Source: Bimuria novae-zelandiae CBS 107.79
Lineage: Eukaryota > Ascomycota > Dothideomycetes > Pleosporales > Didymosphaeriaceae
Reading direction: 5' to 3'
NCBI GenBank assembly: GCA_010015655.1
Contig: ML976745.1
Coordinates: forward strand, 1-36,102
Length of the DNA: 36,102 nt
Below the pieces are notes generated by a model, which did not search any database, was not told the origin of the DNA, and saw only the letters and a program-made list of their open reading frames with translations. Position 1 is the first letter of the stretch. Every line of letters begins with the position of its first letter. Of the stretch, positions 1-9,608 are shown piece by piece. The position numbers were made by a program, and so were the translations under genes.

Positions 1-569
1 TCCAACCCTAATTACTACGTAACTATATACTTTACTTCTCTAATTAACGTAGATAGCCACCTCTACCTACTAGTAACTAACTATAAACATGGCGCCAATA
101 GTTCTTTATAACGCGGAAACTTTAAACAATCTAGCAACACTAGCCTAGGACTAATTAGCACATTAATCCGTCTGTGTATACTAGTAACTGGCTAATAGGT
201 TTAATGCTCTAACTAGGCACCTCTAGCTCGCCGGCATACTAGAGTAAACCGGCCTAGCTACTAAGTTTATTTATTACTAACTGCGCTCGCGTGCGCCCAA
301 CACCCTAATAAATCCACTATAAATAGTTACTTGCCTAGCTAGGCTAAACCCTGTACCTGTACTCTTTGTATATCGCTAATAAATACTTAAGTAAATATTC
401 GAAATACTCGCTTACGATGCTACTCTTTACTATAATGGCGGGCTTAACGCTGCTACAAATAGGTTCTAATAATAGGTCCCTATCACACTATATAGCCTTT
501 TTAACGCGTGGAATTCTTTGCGACTTAACGCGTCTTTACTTATGCTACGCGTTAGTCTCTATTTTAGAG
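1..569. other. AT-rich RIP-like DNA, no gene
   Basis: No supportable gene lies here. The stretch is rich in TA dinucleotides and in TAG/TAA in all frames, as expected of RIP-mutated repeat DNA. A 74-codon open frame at 366-590 has no recognisable features and runs into the LTR that starts at 575, so it is taken as chance. Before the chromovirus inserted, this sequence was contiguous with the DNA now at 7405 onward, because the 5-bp duplication at 570-574 matches 7400-7404. Confidence 0.6.
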
Positions 570-574
570 CTACC

Positions 575-1022
575 TATTAAGTCCTTTTAGGTAGCTAGTC
601 CGTAAGTAGTTAGGGTTGGTTCTCGGGTAGGAGTACTTATTAGGCAAGGAAGGGGTATTAACTGCTTAAGCTAGTTAATAGGGTTATTAGTATTAAGAGG
701 GCGTAAGAGTTATAATTAAATTAACGATTGCCTAAGTTAAATCCAAACGATAGATTAATAAACAGGTTAAACACAAATATCTAGGAGAGATATTTAAGCT
801 TTTTATATACTACGTAAATCCTGCCATCCTTTGCCTTCCTGCCATCCAGGATGGTTTTACTATCCAGAATAGTCTTGCTATCCGGGATGGTTACACCATC
901 TAGGATAGTTTTACTTAGCGGGATAGCATATCACGTGACCCTAGCTAAATAGCCCCGCCAAGTGTTACCCTTACTAAGGACCCGTTGGCCCTCCGCGTCT
1001 TATACATGTTTAGATCCTAATA
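575..1022 (-). repeat. 3' LTR of the chromovirus (left copy)
   Basis: This 448-bp copy aligns without gaps to 6952-7399. The boundaries come from the target duplication on the left and from the polypurine tract, which directly abuts 1022. It carries more C-to-T and G-to-A changes than the right copy. For example, CGGCTGAACAG in the right copy reads CTAGCTAAATAG here, and the terminal sense TG has become TA. The 18-bp dyad array (841-930) and the TCACGTGA site (931-938) are still recognisable. Confidence 0.92.
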
Positions 1023-1025
1023 TTA

Positions 1026-1038
1026 CCTCCCCTCTTTT
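1026..1038 (-). other. Polypurine tract of the chromovirus
   Basis: On the minus strand this is an uninterrupted purine run, AAAAGAGGGGAGG, three bases upstream of the 3' LTR. It is where plus-strand DNA synthesis of an LTR element is primed. Its position supports both the orientation and the LTR boundary. Confidence 0.75.
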
Positions 1039-1744
1039 AGATAGCGTCTTTAGTATCCTCGTTCCGCGCCCCCTAGCTATAGATACGGTTGTCGCATATA
1101 AATATTCGCGTAAGTCGCTATTTTTGCGTTCTGGCCTTAATGCCTTTCTAACTATGCCTAGGGATCCTAAGCCCCACAAAGCGCGCGCGCCTCGTAAGAA
1201 GACTTTAACCTAAGAGCGACACGATTATGCCATTTATATTCGCCAGTCGTTAAAGGAGATAGTGTTCCGTTGTAAAAGGTGTATAAAGAAGAATTTACAA
1301 TATTTTATAGATACTGTATCTAATTATTACGCTGGCTGTATCGCTGCGCATGCTAAGTGTAAATTATATGTTTCTAAGGAAGAGTAAGAGAGGGTAGAGC
1401 AAGAGAAGCGTAAGAAGTATTTAGAGTTAGCTCGTGCTAAGGAAGAAGTTGCGCGGCGTAAACGCGAATTATTAAAGATTAAGAGTCGCGAATAAGAATT
1501 TGCTTGTCGTAATCTGGCGATAGTAAAGGCTTATTAGAGTTAAGAGGCTAATAGCTTAAGTGCGGCTATTTAGTTCTAAGACATCGGTTTTATCGCTGAT
1601 CCAGGCTAGTCACAGGCCAACAATCCCCCTCTTAATCCATCCATGGATCTTCTTTTTAATAAGTTCCTATCTGGTCCTCCTCTAGTTGTCTCTAGTTCCT
1701 TTTCGTAGTCTAATCATGGTATTGCGCCAATATCTAGCGATAGT

Positions 1745-4700
1745 TATTAAGGTTTGCTTCTGGTTCCCATGTGTTTTCTAAGTGTGGATATCCTTTCCAC
1801 TTAATTAAGTAGATTTGTGGCTAATCTGTGTATCGTAGTATCTTTTCGACTTCGAATTCGGTTTCTTCCTCCGGCTGGTAATAGAAGGTGGTTTTGACTA
1901 GTGTTTCTAGGTCTGCTAGTTCTAATTAATTAACATAGAATACCAAGTGTATCTTTGCGTCTGGTGGTAGTTCTAATTAGTAATTAACTAGTAATATTTG
2001 TTCCGAAATAAAAAATAGCCTAACCTTAATATAATCCAGTTTCTTGTGCTTTTTCTTCTAGGTTCGAAGATTTTTCGTAAGTAGATATGCTTTATCCCCC
2101 TTCTTTAGCTAAGGTGCCGTTTTTCGTTTCTTATTAGTGTAGGAAATGCTTTGCTGTTGAGCTTTCTCGAGGTTTTTTCGGAGTTATTCGTGTATTTTCT
2201 TTATGTTTTCTGCCATGTTAATGGCTTCTTCCGTCTTAATTATTGTAGGAAATGCTTAATTAAAGAGATGTGGGTGTCTTCCGTGGTTTACATAAAATGG
2301 TGTGTGTCCTATTACTGCTAATACCTTGTTATTATATGCTAATTATGCTATAGGTAGTAATAAAATCTAGTTATTCTTCTGGTTGTTGTAGTAGATGCGT
2401 AGGTACGTTTTAATCGTTTAATTCGTACGTTCTGTCTGTCCGTCCGTTTACGGATGATAGGCTGTCGATAACTTTCGTTTTATTCTAATAAGTGCTATAA
2501 GGGTTATCTAGTAGTTTAATGTAAAGAGCTTGTCTCTATTGCTAATAATTGTCTTTAGAATGCCATGGTGTCGTATAAGTTAATCTAGGATAAGAAACGC
2601 GAGTTCCTTAGCCGTAGTCGTCTTTTAACATGGTAATAGTTCTACGTATTTGGTGAATCTGCATATAATTACTAATATCGAGTTGTAGCTCATTCCTATT
2701 GCTGGGTCTTTTGACTTGGGTAGTCTAGTTACAAAGTCTATTACGATATCTTCCTATAGTGCTATTAGAATCTAAATTGCCTGCATCTCGCCGTACTTAA
2801 GATAAGTAGCATACTTATTTTGTTAGCAGTCTACGCACTTGCGTATATACGTTATTACTACTTCCTTAATTTCTTAGAATGTGTAATTCTGTTAGATAAG
2901 TTCCATCGTTTTCTTAATGCCTGGGTGTCTATATACTAGGTTATCATGGTATTATCGTATAACCTCTGTCTGTTGTTCCTTGGGTACTTCTCGTGTAAGT
3001 ATAAGGAGTTAATTAAGTTCTACCGTAGGTTCTAAAGAACTGTCAGGTTTTTGTTTTAGTATCGCGGAGTAGGTTTTTACTTTATCTCCTATAAGATTGT
3101 ATTATTAGCTAAGTGCGTCTGCTCGTCCGTTTTCTTTACTAGGTGTATATACGATCTTAAATTTATATTATCTAAGCGTTTCTAACTATCTTGCCTACCT
3201 TGGCGTAAGTTCTTTCGTGGTCGTAAAGCGTGTAAGGTTCTTATAATCCATAAAGATCTTAAGTATAGAGTAGCTAAGAGCGTAGATTCTCTAGTGCTTT
3301 AACGTTTTAATAATTACGTATAGTTCTTTATCGTGTACGTTATATCGTGCTTCCGTGTTAGTAAATTTGCATAAGTAGTATGTAATAGGGTGCCATTTGC
3401 CATCTTTCTCTTACTTCGCGTAGGCGCCTATCGCGAGGTCACTTACGTCTATTTTAATTTGTAGTGGTTTTCCATCCCTAAAGTAGATAAGTACTAGTGG
3501 CATAATGCATGCGGTCTTTAAGAGTTAAAACAACATTCTACACTCTATAGTCCATGCAAATAGTGTGTCTTTTCTTATAAGGTTTATAAGTAGTATCGTG
3601 ATCTTTGCGTAATCCTTAATAAATTATTAATTAAATCCACAGAATCTTAAGAATTCTTGGATGTTTTTCGCTATCTTTAGTATTAGCTAGTTCTTAATGC
3701 ATTTAATCTTATTAGGTGCAACTTTAATTCCTTCTATACTAATAACGTGTCTTAGGAATTTAAGTTATGTTACGTGCTACTTGCACTTCTTTAGTTTAAT
3801 TCTAAAGTGTGCTTTGTCTAATACGGTTAACACTATCTATACATGCGGAACATAATCTGAATTATTCTTAGAGTAAACGAGTATATCGTCTATGTATACG
3901 ATAACAAATATATCCAGATAGTTGCGAAGTATAAAGTTAACTAGCGCTTAAAAATTCGCTAGTGCGTTAGTAAGTCTAAAAGGCATAACTATATATTCGA
4001 ATAGTCTATAGCGTGACCTAAACGCTATCTTCCACTCGTCACCTTCCTTAATTTGTATGAGGTGGTATCTATCTCGTAAATCTATTAGTGTAAAACGTTT
4101 AGCTCTTAAGAGTCGGTCTCTTAATTCTAAGATGTTTGGTAGTAGGTATCGATTTTTAATCGTTATGTCATTAATCTTCTAATAGTTAACATATAGTCGT
4201 GGTGTGCCATCTTTCTTTATAATAAACATAAAAGGGCTGGCTGCTAGTAACTTTAATAGTCGTATGTATCCTTTCGCGAGATTTGTCTCGATGAATTCTT
4301 TTTCTTATTAGAGTTCTTTTCTAGTCTTGCTATATAGTAGTTTAAAGGGTGGCGTTTTCCCTTCTACTAGGTCTATCGCTAGATCCTAGGGCTAATGTTC
4401 TAGAAGGTTTGCTTTTCCCTCTTTCTCGGTGAACATATGATTCCATGCTCGGTAGCATTCTAGAATTTTATAGTTTGTGCTTTTATCTATCTTCTTGTGC
4501 TCTATAACCTGGTAGTTCCTGCCAGCGTCTGCCAAGGGTTTCTTCCGTTTTTCGACTGTCTATCGCGAGACTATAGTATTAATAGCTCTCTTATCTACTA
4601 TCATGCTCTGTTAATGCGTAGGCTTTACTTATAATGCACAGTTACAGCGCTTAAAGGATAGCTTTTTTCTCTCCTAGTTAATCGTGGAATTGTGCTTCCT

Positions 4701-5520
4701 TAACTAGGGTAGTCTTAAAATTACGTCGTGATTAGCTTCCTTAATAATATTAAAGGTAATTAATTCCTAGTGTCTATGGATCGTGAGGGTAGTTTCGACC
4801 TCGTATTTAATCGTTGCTTTGCCAGGCATTAGTTGTCCATTCGCGATATAGATAGCATAGGGCATAGCCTTCTTGCGCTTATAGAGTCCTGCTCTATTAA
4901 GTGCTTTTCTTAACACATAGCTTTCCTGTGCTTATAAGTCTAGCATGGCTTTTATCTATGTTTCTTTAAGCTATACTGGTAGCTTAATTAATGCCTAACT
5001 ATTTATAGCATTTAGTTCTCTAAAGGCGTCTTCCCTCCTGAGCCTAGGTCTAAAAAAGATATCTTTTCTATAGGTGGCTTTGCGAAATTAAGGTGTCCTT
5101 CCTTCTTCTTCTCCTAAGGCTGCTGTTAGCCCTTTTTTAAGAAAGCTTCACCGTTTTCTTCCTTCGTTACTATTTCAATCCTAAGGGTCGTAGTCCCTTT
5201 CGGTATGCGATTAAACCCATGCTTTCCCTTTTACTCTTTGTGTTCCTCATAATTAGGGTGTAAGCATGTTTGCCATTTGTCGGATGCGCATTTTCTATTA
5301 ACTAGTAGCAATATTGCTTAGTTTAGCGCTTAGTTAAGGTGTAGAAAGTATTACGTTTTACGTTTATCCCAGAGGTAAACGTTATAATAGGCAATAAGGC
5401 AGTCAAACCACTCCTATTTGTATTATTAGTACGTTCGGGGAAAATAACTATATTCCTTAGCTTGGTAATAAATAGTACATTAGTCTTCTCCGTAGAGGGT
5501 CCATCGTATGGTCTCATGCG
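1745..5520 (-). pseudogene. RIP-inactivated pol (RT, integrase, chromodomain) of the chromovirus
   Basis: The minus strand encodes remnants in Ty3/Gypsy order. The reverse transcriptase catalytic core reads LDIFVIVYIDDILVYS, with YIDD at 3885-3896. The integrase zinc-domain motif CVDC is at 2826-2837. A C-terminal chromodomain has VEKIL near 1836-1850, WKGY at 1788-1799 and WEP at 1761-1769. Protease would be expected right of the RT; I could not define it, and a 64-codon open piece at 5323-5517 may be part of that region. Chromodomains of this class direct integration to marked chromatin, which would suit the heterochromatin-like surroundings. In-frame TAA/TAG make all parts non-functional. 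Confidence 0.85.
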
Positions 5521-6019
5521 TAGGGTTACGGTAGTCCAGGTTGTACTATGGTTCGTAGTTCGGGCTTTTGTTTAGGTATTTCTTCTTAGGGTCTTCGTTT
5601 TTATAGCGAGCGTCTGCCCATTCTCGTGCTGTCTTACTAACCAAGTTAGGTTAATAAGCATGATAGAATACGGCTTCGTAGTTTAGGTCTTATTATTCTA
5701 CTACTATAAAACCGAAGTCTGCTTCTCGTGGTTAGTATTATTCCAAGAAGTCAAAAACATTCGTTGTCTTACTAGCAACTGGCTTGTTCCAGCTAGGATA
5801 AGGAGTAGGAAATCGAGGCACTAGCTCTATCTCTTCCTCGTCCAAACCTTCGTATGCATCCTTGTAGAGTCGCGAGTTAGGCAAGTCTAATTACTCTAAG
5901 TCCTTGTCTAGAATGTTGGATTACTTAATAAAGGGTATCACCTGCTATTCTTCGTCGGTTACTTCTGTATCGTCGACGGTAAGTACGTTCAGCTGTCTAA
6001 TAACCTTATTATTAAACCT

Positions 6020-6930
6020 GTAATTCCTAGCAATATAACCTAGTTTGTTATATATAAAGCATTTGCGTGTCTTAGTCCCTTTATATTAGGTTCTATCTAA
6101 GATACGCTTTTAGTTAGGCTTGCGAAAGCCATTAAACTTCCTTATTTCTTTCTCTAAGTTATTAAACTAGATTCCTTCTATAGGTTAGTAGCTATAAAAG
6201 TCGCTTCGTTGCTGTCGTCGAGGTGCTTTTAGTGGCGCCCTGTAGACTACAGGTACCTATTGTCTAAAACTAACATTCCTCGGGTTTCTGCGAAACTCTT
6301 CTTATAGTGCGAACTATTCTCTATTAATCTAGATAGATTCTTTATATAGTTTGTTAAGGGTATTAAGTCTAGCACTACTACGCAAGAGTTCTTTGCGCAC
6401 GTTGCGTTTAAGTCCTTATTAATATATAGTCTTAAGGGATTTATCTTTCTAGTTAAGTTATATAGCGTACTTGCGAAACTCGGCTGCATACTTTGCTACG
6501 GATTATTATTATTAGATAGTTTAGATAGCTTGTTTGGCTATAGCAATTTTATTAGTAATTCCGAACAGTTGCTTAAGGCATTTCTTAAAGTTTAGGTAAT
6601 CCTTAATAATGTTAACTACGTTAGCGTAACTATTCATGTAGTCCTCGTCCTTATTATCGTGGTCCATGTCTATATACTTAACTAAGTAGGGATAGATCTA
6701 TTCTTCGGCTAGTCCTTACATATAAGTTGCTACGAAGATAACTTTCTTCTTATCTTCGAGGTTATTATCCATGTCAAAGAAGTATAGATCCAGCTATAGA
6801 AGCTAGGTGTCGAGGAGACTGCGATTATTATTATATAAATTAGGTTTATGCGCCTTATTCTTAGTATCCTTTATTAGAGTAACACTAGCGTTGCCTAAAG
6901 CCATGGAAGAAGTAGGAGTCCTAGTAGTAC
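6020..6930 (-). pseudogene. RIP-inactivated gag of the chromovirus
   Basis: Minus-strand translation from an ATG near 6902 downward gives a gag-like polypeptide (stretches such as DLYFFDMDN and GLAEE) broken by several stops. Two pieces remain open by chance, 6803-7024 and 6247-6489. The zinc knuckle lies at 6020-6061. Its CX2CX4HX4C spacing is intact, but the second Cys, the His and the last Cys codons are now TAT or TAC (Tyr), as C-to-T or G-to-A changes would produce. The product would have been the structural particle protein. Confidence 0.75.
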
Positions 6931-7174
6931 TTATGTTAAGGGTGTTTAAGATATTAAGTCCTTTCGGGTAGCTAGTCCGTAAGTAGTTAGGGTTGGTTCT
7001 CGGGCAGGAGTACTTGTTAGGCAAGGAAGGGGTATTAACTACTTAAGCTAGTTAATAGGGTTATTAGTATCGAGAGGGCGTAGGAGTTATAATTAAATTA
7101 ACGATTGCCTAAGTTAAATCTAAACAATAGATTAATAAACAGGTTAAACACAAATATCTAAGAGAGATATTTAA

Positions 7175-7186
7175 GCTTTTTATATA
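7175..7186 (-). promoter_or_regulatory. TATA-like box in the chromovirus LTR
   Basis: The minus strand reads TATATAAAAAGC, about 210 bases into the LTR in its sense direction and downstream of the dyad array. This fits the end of U3 just before the transcription start. The same sequence is present in the left LTR (offset 6377). The role is inferred from position and consensus only. Confidence 0.55.
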
Positions 7187-7217
7187 CTACGTGAATCCTG
7201 CCATCCTTTGCCTTCCT

Positions 7218-7307
7218 ACCATCCGGGATGGTTTCACCATCTGGGACAGTCTCGCCATCCGGGATAGTTACACCATCCAGGATGGTTTTGCTTAGCAGGA
7301 TAGCATG
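7218..7307. repeat. Five tandem 18-bp units with internal dyad
   Basis: Units start at 7218, 7236, 7254, 7272 and 7290 (the last is degenerate). The core is CCATCCGGGATGG, a near-perfect inverted repeat within each unit. The copy in the left LTR is at 841-930 with the same phase. Lying in U3 between the TATA-like box and a CACGTG motif, the array could be a cluster of protein-binding sites for element transcription; that is inference. Confidence 0.8.
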
Positions 7308-7315
7308 TCACGTGA
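7308..7315. promoter_or_regulatory. TCACGTGA (E-box-like) palindrome in the LTR
   Basis: A perfect 8-bp palindrome containing CACGTG directly follows the 18-bp array. It is conserved in the left LTR (931-938) even though the surrounding DNA is heavily mutated. CACGTG is the classical target of bHLH factors such as Cbf1. Use by such a factor here is not shown. Confidence 0.45.
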
Positions 7316-7404
7316 CCCCGGCTGAACAGCCCCGCCGAGTGTTACCCTTACTGAGGACCCGTTGGCCCTCCGCGTCTCGTACATGTTCAGATCCTAACAC
7401 TGCC

Positions 7405-7808
7405 TCCGGTGTCTAATTGCCGCCTTATCAGGTTTACCCTAACCCTAACGCGTAACCCTAACGCCTATAACTACATATTATTTAGTGCTGCAAATTAACT
7501 GGGACGTGTAACTTAGTGTGCTAAATCTGTCACTAAAATTTTAGGTTAATTGGACTATAGGAACCTATCAACATGTGGGGTTAACTATCTTTAACATACG
7601 GGCTACGTTCTCAGATATACATAGAAGAATTGGCCTAGCGCGGATATTCTATCCCTAACAAAACCAGGGTCCTATCGACATGTAGGGCTACATGTTCATG
7701 CAGCCCTGGGTTAGAGTTTTCTGGGGGTTAGGCCAAGCGCAGTTTGGAATTTCCCGAATGGGTTTAGGTTTGGAATAGGACGTATTACGGCACGGAATAC
7801 CTGAGTAG
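7405..7808. other. Transition zone between retrotransposon and gene island
   Basis: No gene is assigned. Composition rises from RIP-like to normal across the stretch, with the switch near 7690. It contains the CCCTAA patch at 7435-7463 and a small inverted repeat, ACATGTA...TACATGT, at 7678-7695. It also has two similar 22-bp strings around 7562-7583 and 7670-7691 (CCTATCRACATGTRGGG). Part of 7690-7808 may belong to the truncated gene that follows, but no frame can be joined with confidence. Confidence 0.5.
7435..7463. repeat. Short telomere-like CCCTAA patch
   Basis: The plus strand reads ACCCTAACCCTAACG and then CGTAACCCTAACG. That is three CCCTAA units, two in tandem and one after a short interruption. 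TTAGGG is the usual telomere repeat of filamentous ascomycetes. Three units could be chance, a scar of double-strand break repair or a relic of a former chromosome end. Confidence 0.5.
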
Positions 7809-8357
7809 GTCCCGGAGAACCGCGCCATCTACGACGAATGCTTGATTCACATGGTCGGCGCGCACCCAAAGTGGCCCTGGCCCACAACCCGCAAGGCCAT
7901 TCCTGAGAGCATTCTGCATGTTGTTGAGCAGAAAACGGCTGAGCTTGCCCAGCTGCGTGTTGAAATCGAGCGTGGTTTCTTGCTTGTCGACCTGACAATC
8001 AATGGCATGGGCGACCGCAACGCACACACTCCAGACCCCTCGCAATGTTGCAAGATGGAGACATGGCTGGCGGTTCGGTACGGCAAAGACCAGATCGCCA
8101 AGCACATCTCCAATATCGAAAAACACCCACAAGGCGCTCTCCACTGGGGCACTCTTTACCGTGGAATCTACAAGGGCAACCTACCCTGGCCGGAGACGGA
8201 AAGCGCGAGGGAGGCGTGCATGCAGATCGTCAAGATGGACTGGAAGGATCTCGGCGATGACATGATCCTATTGCGGAAACATGCGGCAAATGTCGTCAAG
8301 ACTCTTGCAACCAACGAGCTGATGATCGACCCGGACGCGCACGTCGTGGGGTATTGA
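7809..8357 (+). CDS. Orphan hypothetical protein, probably lacking its 5' exon(s)
   Basis: An open frame of 182 codons ends at TGA 8355-8357. The first in-frame ATG is at 7851, but protein-like sequence (VPENRAIYDECLIH) extends upstream of it to an in-frame TAG at 7806-7808. That TAG also reads as a splice acceptor, so this is best seen as the last exon of a longer gene; 7851 is a fallback start. I do not recognise the family. The protein is soluble-looking and rich in Trp, His and Lys (HPKWPWP, ALHWGTLYRGIYKGNLPW). A helical, charged stretch sits around IVEQKTAELAQLRVEIER-like residues after the start. There is no signal peptide or membrane segment. Base composition is normal, so the exon itself has escaped RIP. 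It abuts the transposon block and converges on SARAF, whose stop is 291 bp away. It may be a gene truncated by rearrangement, or an intact gene whose first exon I cannot see. Confidence 0.5.
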   Translation, partial: VPENRAIYDECLIHMVGAHPKWPWPTTRKAIPESILHVVEQKTAELAQLRVEIERGFLLVDLTINGMGDRNAHTPDPSQCCKMETWLAVRYGKDQIAKHISNIEKHPQGALHWGTLYRGIYKGNLPWPETESAREACMQIVKMDWKDLGDDMILLRKHAANVVKTLATNELMIDPDAHVVGY

Positions 8358-8648
8358 CCTGTGTGAAGGTTGAGAACGGCGATGTCCCGTGGTTGGCGGG
8401 CACTGTATAGGCCATCCTGGGGTAACACAGGGCATATTGGCTATTGGGGGCGTTTTGCGTATCCTCTATCGTGGTTCATGACACTGTTTGTGATTTCGGC
8501 ACAGTCGGGTCTTTATGATTTCTTGTAGGGTGATAGGTATGCTACGGGTGTTTTGGTAACACAGTTCATACGATCTGGGGTGTAAAAGCTAATGTATTTA
8601 GCAATTGTAATGGGTATCAATCTCTAACCAAAAGGTAAACCTCTCCAC
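8358..8648. other. Convergent intergenic region
   Basis: This 291-bp stretch lies between the stop codons of the orphan frame and of SARAF. No further gene or RNA is visible. It should hold both 3' untranslated regions. Confidence 0.6.
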
Positions 8649-9608
8649 CTATCTTCGCGAAGTCGAGCCGAAGCCAGTGCTCTCGTGTCTCGTAGACGAA
8701 TATGTCGAAGAGCCAGACGACGATCGCGAACTTCCTTCGCCATTATTCCAGGTGTTGCCTCCCCAGCCGGAGCCGCTCGTCTGGTTGTTCCTGCTTCCTG
8801 TCCGCCCAGCTGCATACCCAGCAGCCGCACCGCCCAGTGCACCGGACCAGAAGCCAGGGCGCCAACTCTGATTGTTCGTGCCTCCATACGACCGCTTGTT
8901 ATTCCCACCCTGTCCGGGGCGCCAATCGTACGGTGGTGGTGGATCGTCGTCATTCCCGCCATATCCTCCCCAACCACCACCGCCGCCACCACCCCAGCCA
9001 GGTCGGTTTCCACCACCTACACCACCGCCGCCCGCACCGGTGGCCCAGTTCCTCACCGCGTTGTACACAATCCACGCCGCGACGCCAATGAATATCATCC
9101 AGAACACAGCTGCAACAACTTTGTCGCCAGTCGTCCTTTCTCTCCCCACATCATCGTCATCTCCTCCACCAAACCAAGGCTTCTTATTCCCAAATTTCTT
9201 CTCGCCCTTCTCGGTGAGAACTAGCCGGTACTCCACACCGCAGCTACCCTTCAGAATGTACGGATCCTCTGGGTAATCGTACCCTTCACAAATAACATCC
9301 GTGGAGCCGAGCTTGAACTCCTCAGGCAGCGAAGCAGTGCACGTCCATTGAATGTTTTCATCGTCGTAGTCAGCGCCGGAGTTCTTGCAACGCATTACGT
9401 CGATTTCGTAGAGGCCGCGGGCGGACCCGCCGATGCATTTTAGCTGCGGGAGTGCGGAGACGCGGCGGTGCGAGGTGTCGAGGCCCTTGCGGAGGGTGAG
9501 GCTCTGGATTTTGGAGAGCTTCACTTTGTCGGAGCGGAGGGCGGATGTAGGATCGAGGAGGGTGGCTAATTCCAGGAGGATGGCGGGGAGGGTGTTGAGG
9601 AGCCGCAT
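8649..9608 (-). CDS. SARAF/TMEM66-like ER membrane protein
   Basis: A single exon encodes 319 residues. Animal SARAF is an ER-resident membrane protein that dampens store-operated calcium entry; the fungal role is not established. The order of parts fits the family. There is a hydrophobic signal peptide (about 1-24), then a Cys-containing luminal domain with Cys 58, 74, 90, 107 and 123 (RRVSALPQLKCIGG, WTC, VICEGYDYPEDPYILKGSC). One membrane span follows (about 163-183), then a cytosolic Gly-rich tail with PPPPY at 223-227, a PGFWSGALGG segment near 251-260, and a terminal STGFGSTSRR. The start is the first in-frame ATG, at 9608; the frame extends upstream only through non-ATG codons. The low-complexity Gly tail creates several long shadow frames on the other strand. 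It is divergent from PBN1 across 305 bp, so the two may share promoter elements. Family identity is strong; calcium regulation in this organism is inference. Confidence 0.9.
   Translation of the reverse strand: MRLLNTLPAILLELATLLDPTSALRSDKVKLSKIQSLTLRKGLDTSHRRVSALPQLKCIGGSARGLYEIDVMRCKNSGADYDDENIQWTCTASLPEEFKLGSTDVICEGYDYPEDPYILKGSCGVEYRLVLTEKGEKKFGNKKPWFGGGDDDDVGRERTTGDKVVAAVFWMIFIGVAAWIVYNAVRNWATGAGGGGVGGGNRPGWGGGGGGGWGGYGGNDDDPPPPYDWRPGQGGNNKRSYGGTNNQSWRPGFWSGALGGAAAGYAAGRTGSRNNQTSGSGWGGNTWNNGEGSSRSSSGSSTYSSTRHESTGFGSTSRR

Larger units (their letters stand above)
575..7399 (-). mobile_element. Complete but RIP-inactivated Ty3/Gypsy chromovirus
   Basis: A 6.8-kb LTR retrotransposon lies on the minus strand, so its 5' LTR is at the right. 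The two LTRs are colinear with a constant offset of 6377 bp. The sense LTR starts TGTTAGGATC and ends TTAATA, probably TTAACA before RIP. Five-base duplications flank it: CTACC at 570-574 and CTGCC at 7400-7404, differing by one G-to-A change. Read right to left on the minus strand, the interior gives gag with a zinc knuckle (6020-6061), RT with YIDDILVYS (around 3885-3896), a CxxC of the integrase zinc domain (2826-2837), and a chromodomain with WKGY and WEP (about 1755-1853). That is the gag-RT-IN-chromodomain order of Ty3/Gypsy chromoviruses. Stops occur throughout every domain, so the element cannot encode its own proteins. Confidence 0.93.
6952..7399 (-). repeat. 5' LTR of the chromovirus (right copy)
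   Basis: This is the 448-bp partner of 575-1022, at the start of the element in its own orientation. It is the less mutated of the two. It preserves the sense TGTTAG end, a TATA-like box at 7175-7186, four good copies of the 18-bp dyad unit and a perfect TCACGTGA. The same LTR family begins in the opposite orientation at 36047. A 62-codon open frame at 7228-7416 simply reads through the 18-bp array with a six-residue period and is not a gene. Confidence 0.92.

Noticed and set aside
366..590. 74-codon plus-strand open frame with hydrophobic stretches
   Set aside because: It lies in RIP-like DNA and runs across the LTR boundary at 575. There is no recognisable domain, and by-chance open frames occur where no TAG/TAA happens to fall.
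962..1213. 83-codon plus-strand open frame
   Set aside because: It reads antisense through the chromovirus 3' LTR and the polypurine tract, so it is not a gene.
7228..7416. 62-codon frame with repeating VSPSG-type text
   Set aside because: It is translation of the 18-bp LTR array, which gives a six-residue period, and it extends past the element end.
7785..8152. Minus-strand frames of 95-119 codons opposite the orphan exon
   Set aside because: They are shadows of the plus-strand reading frame, with lower plausibility of protein composition and no start context.
8685..9276. Plus-strand proline-rich frames opposite SARAF
   Set aside because: They are antisense readings of the Gly-rich SARAF tail. 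The minus-strand frame has the clear family match.
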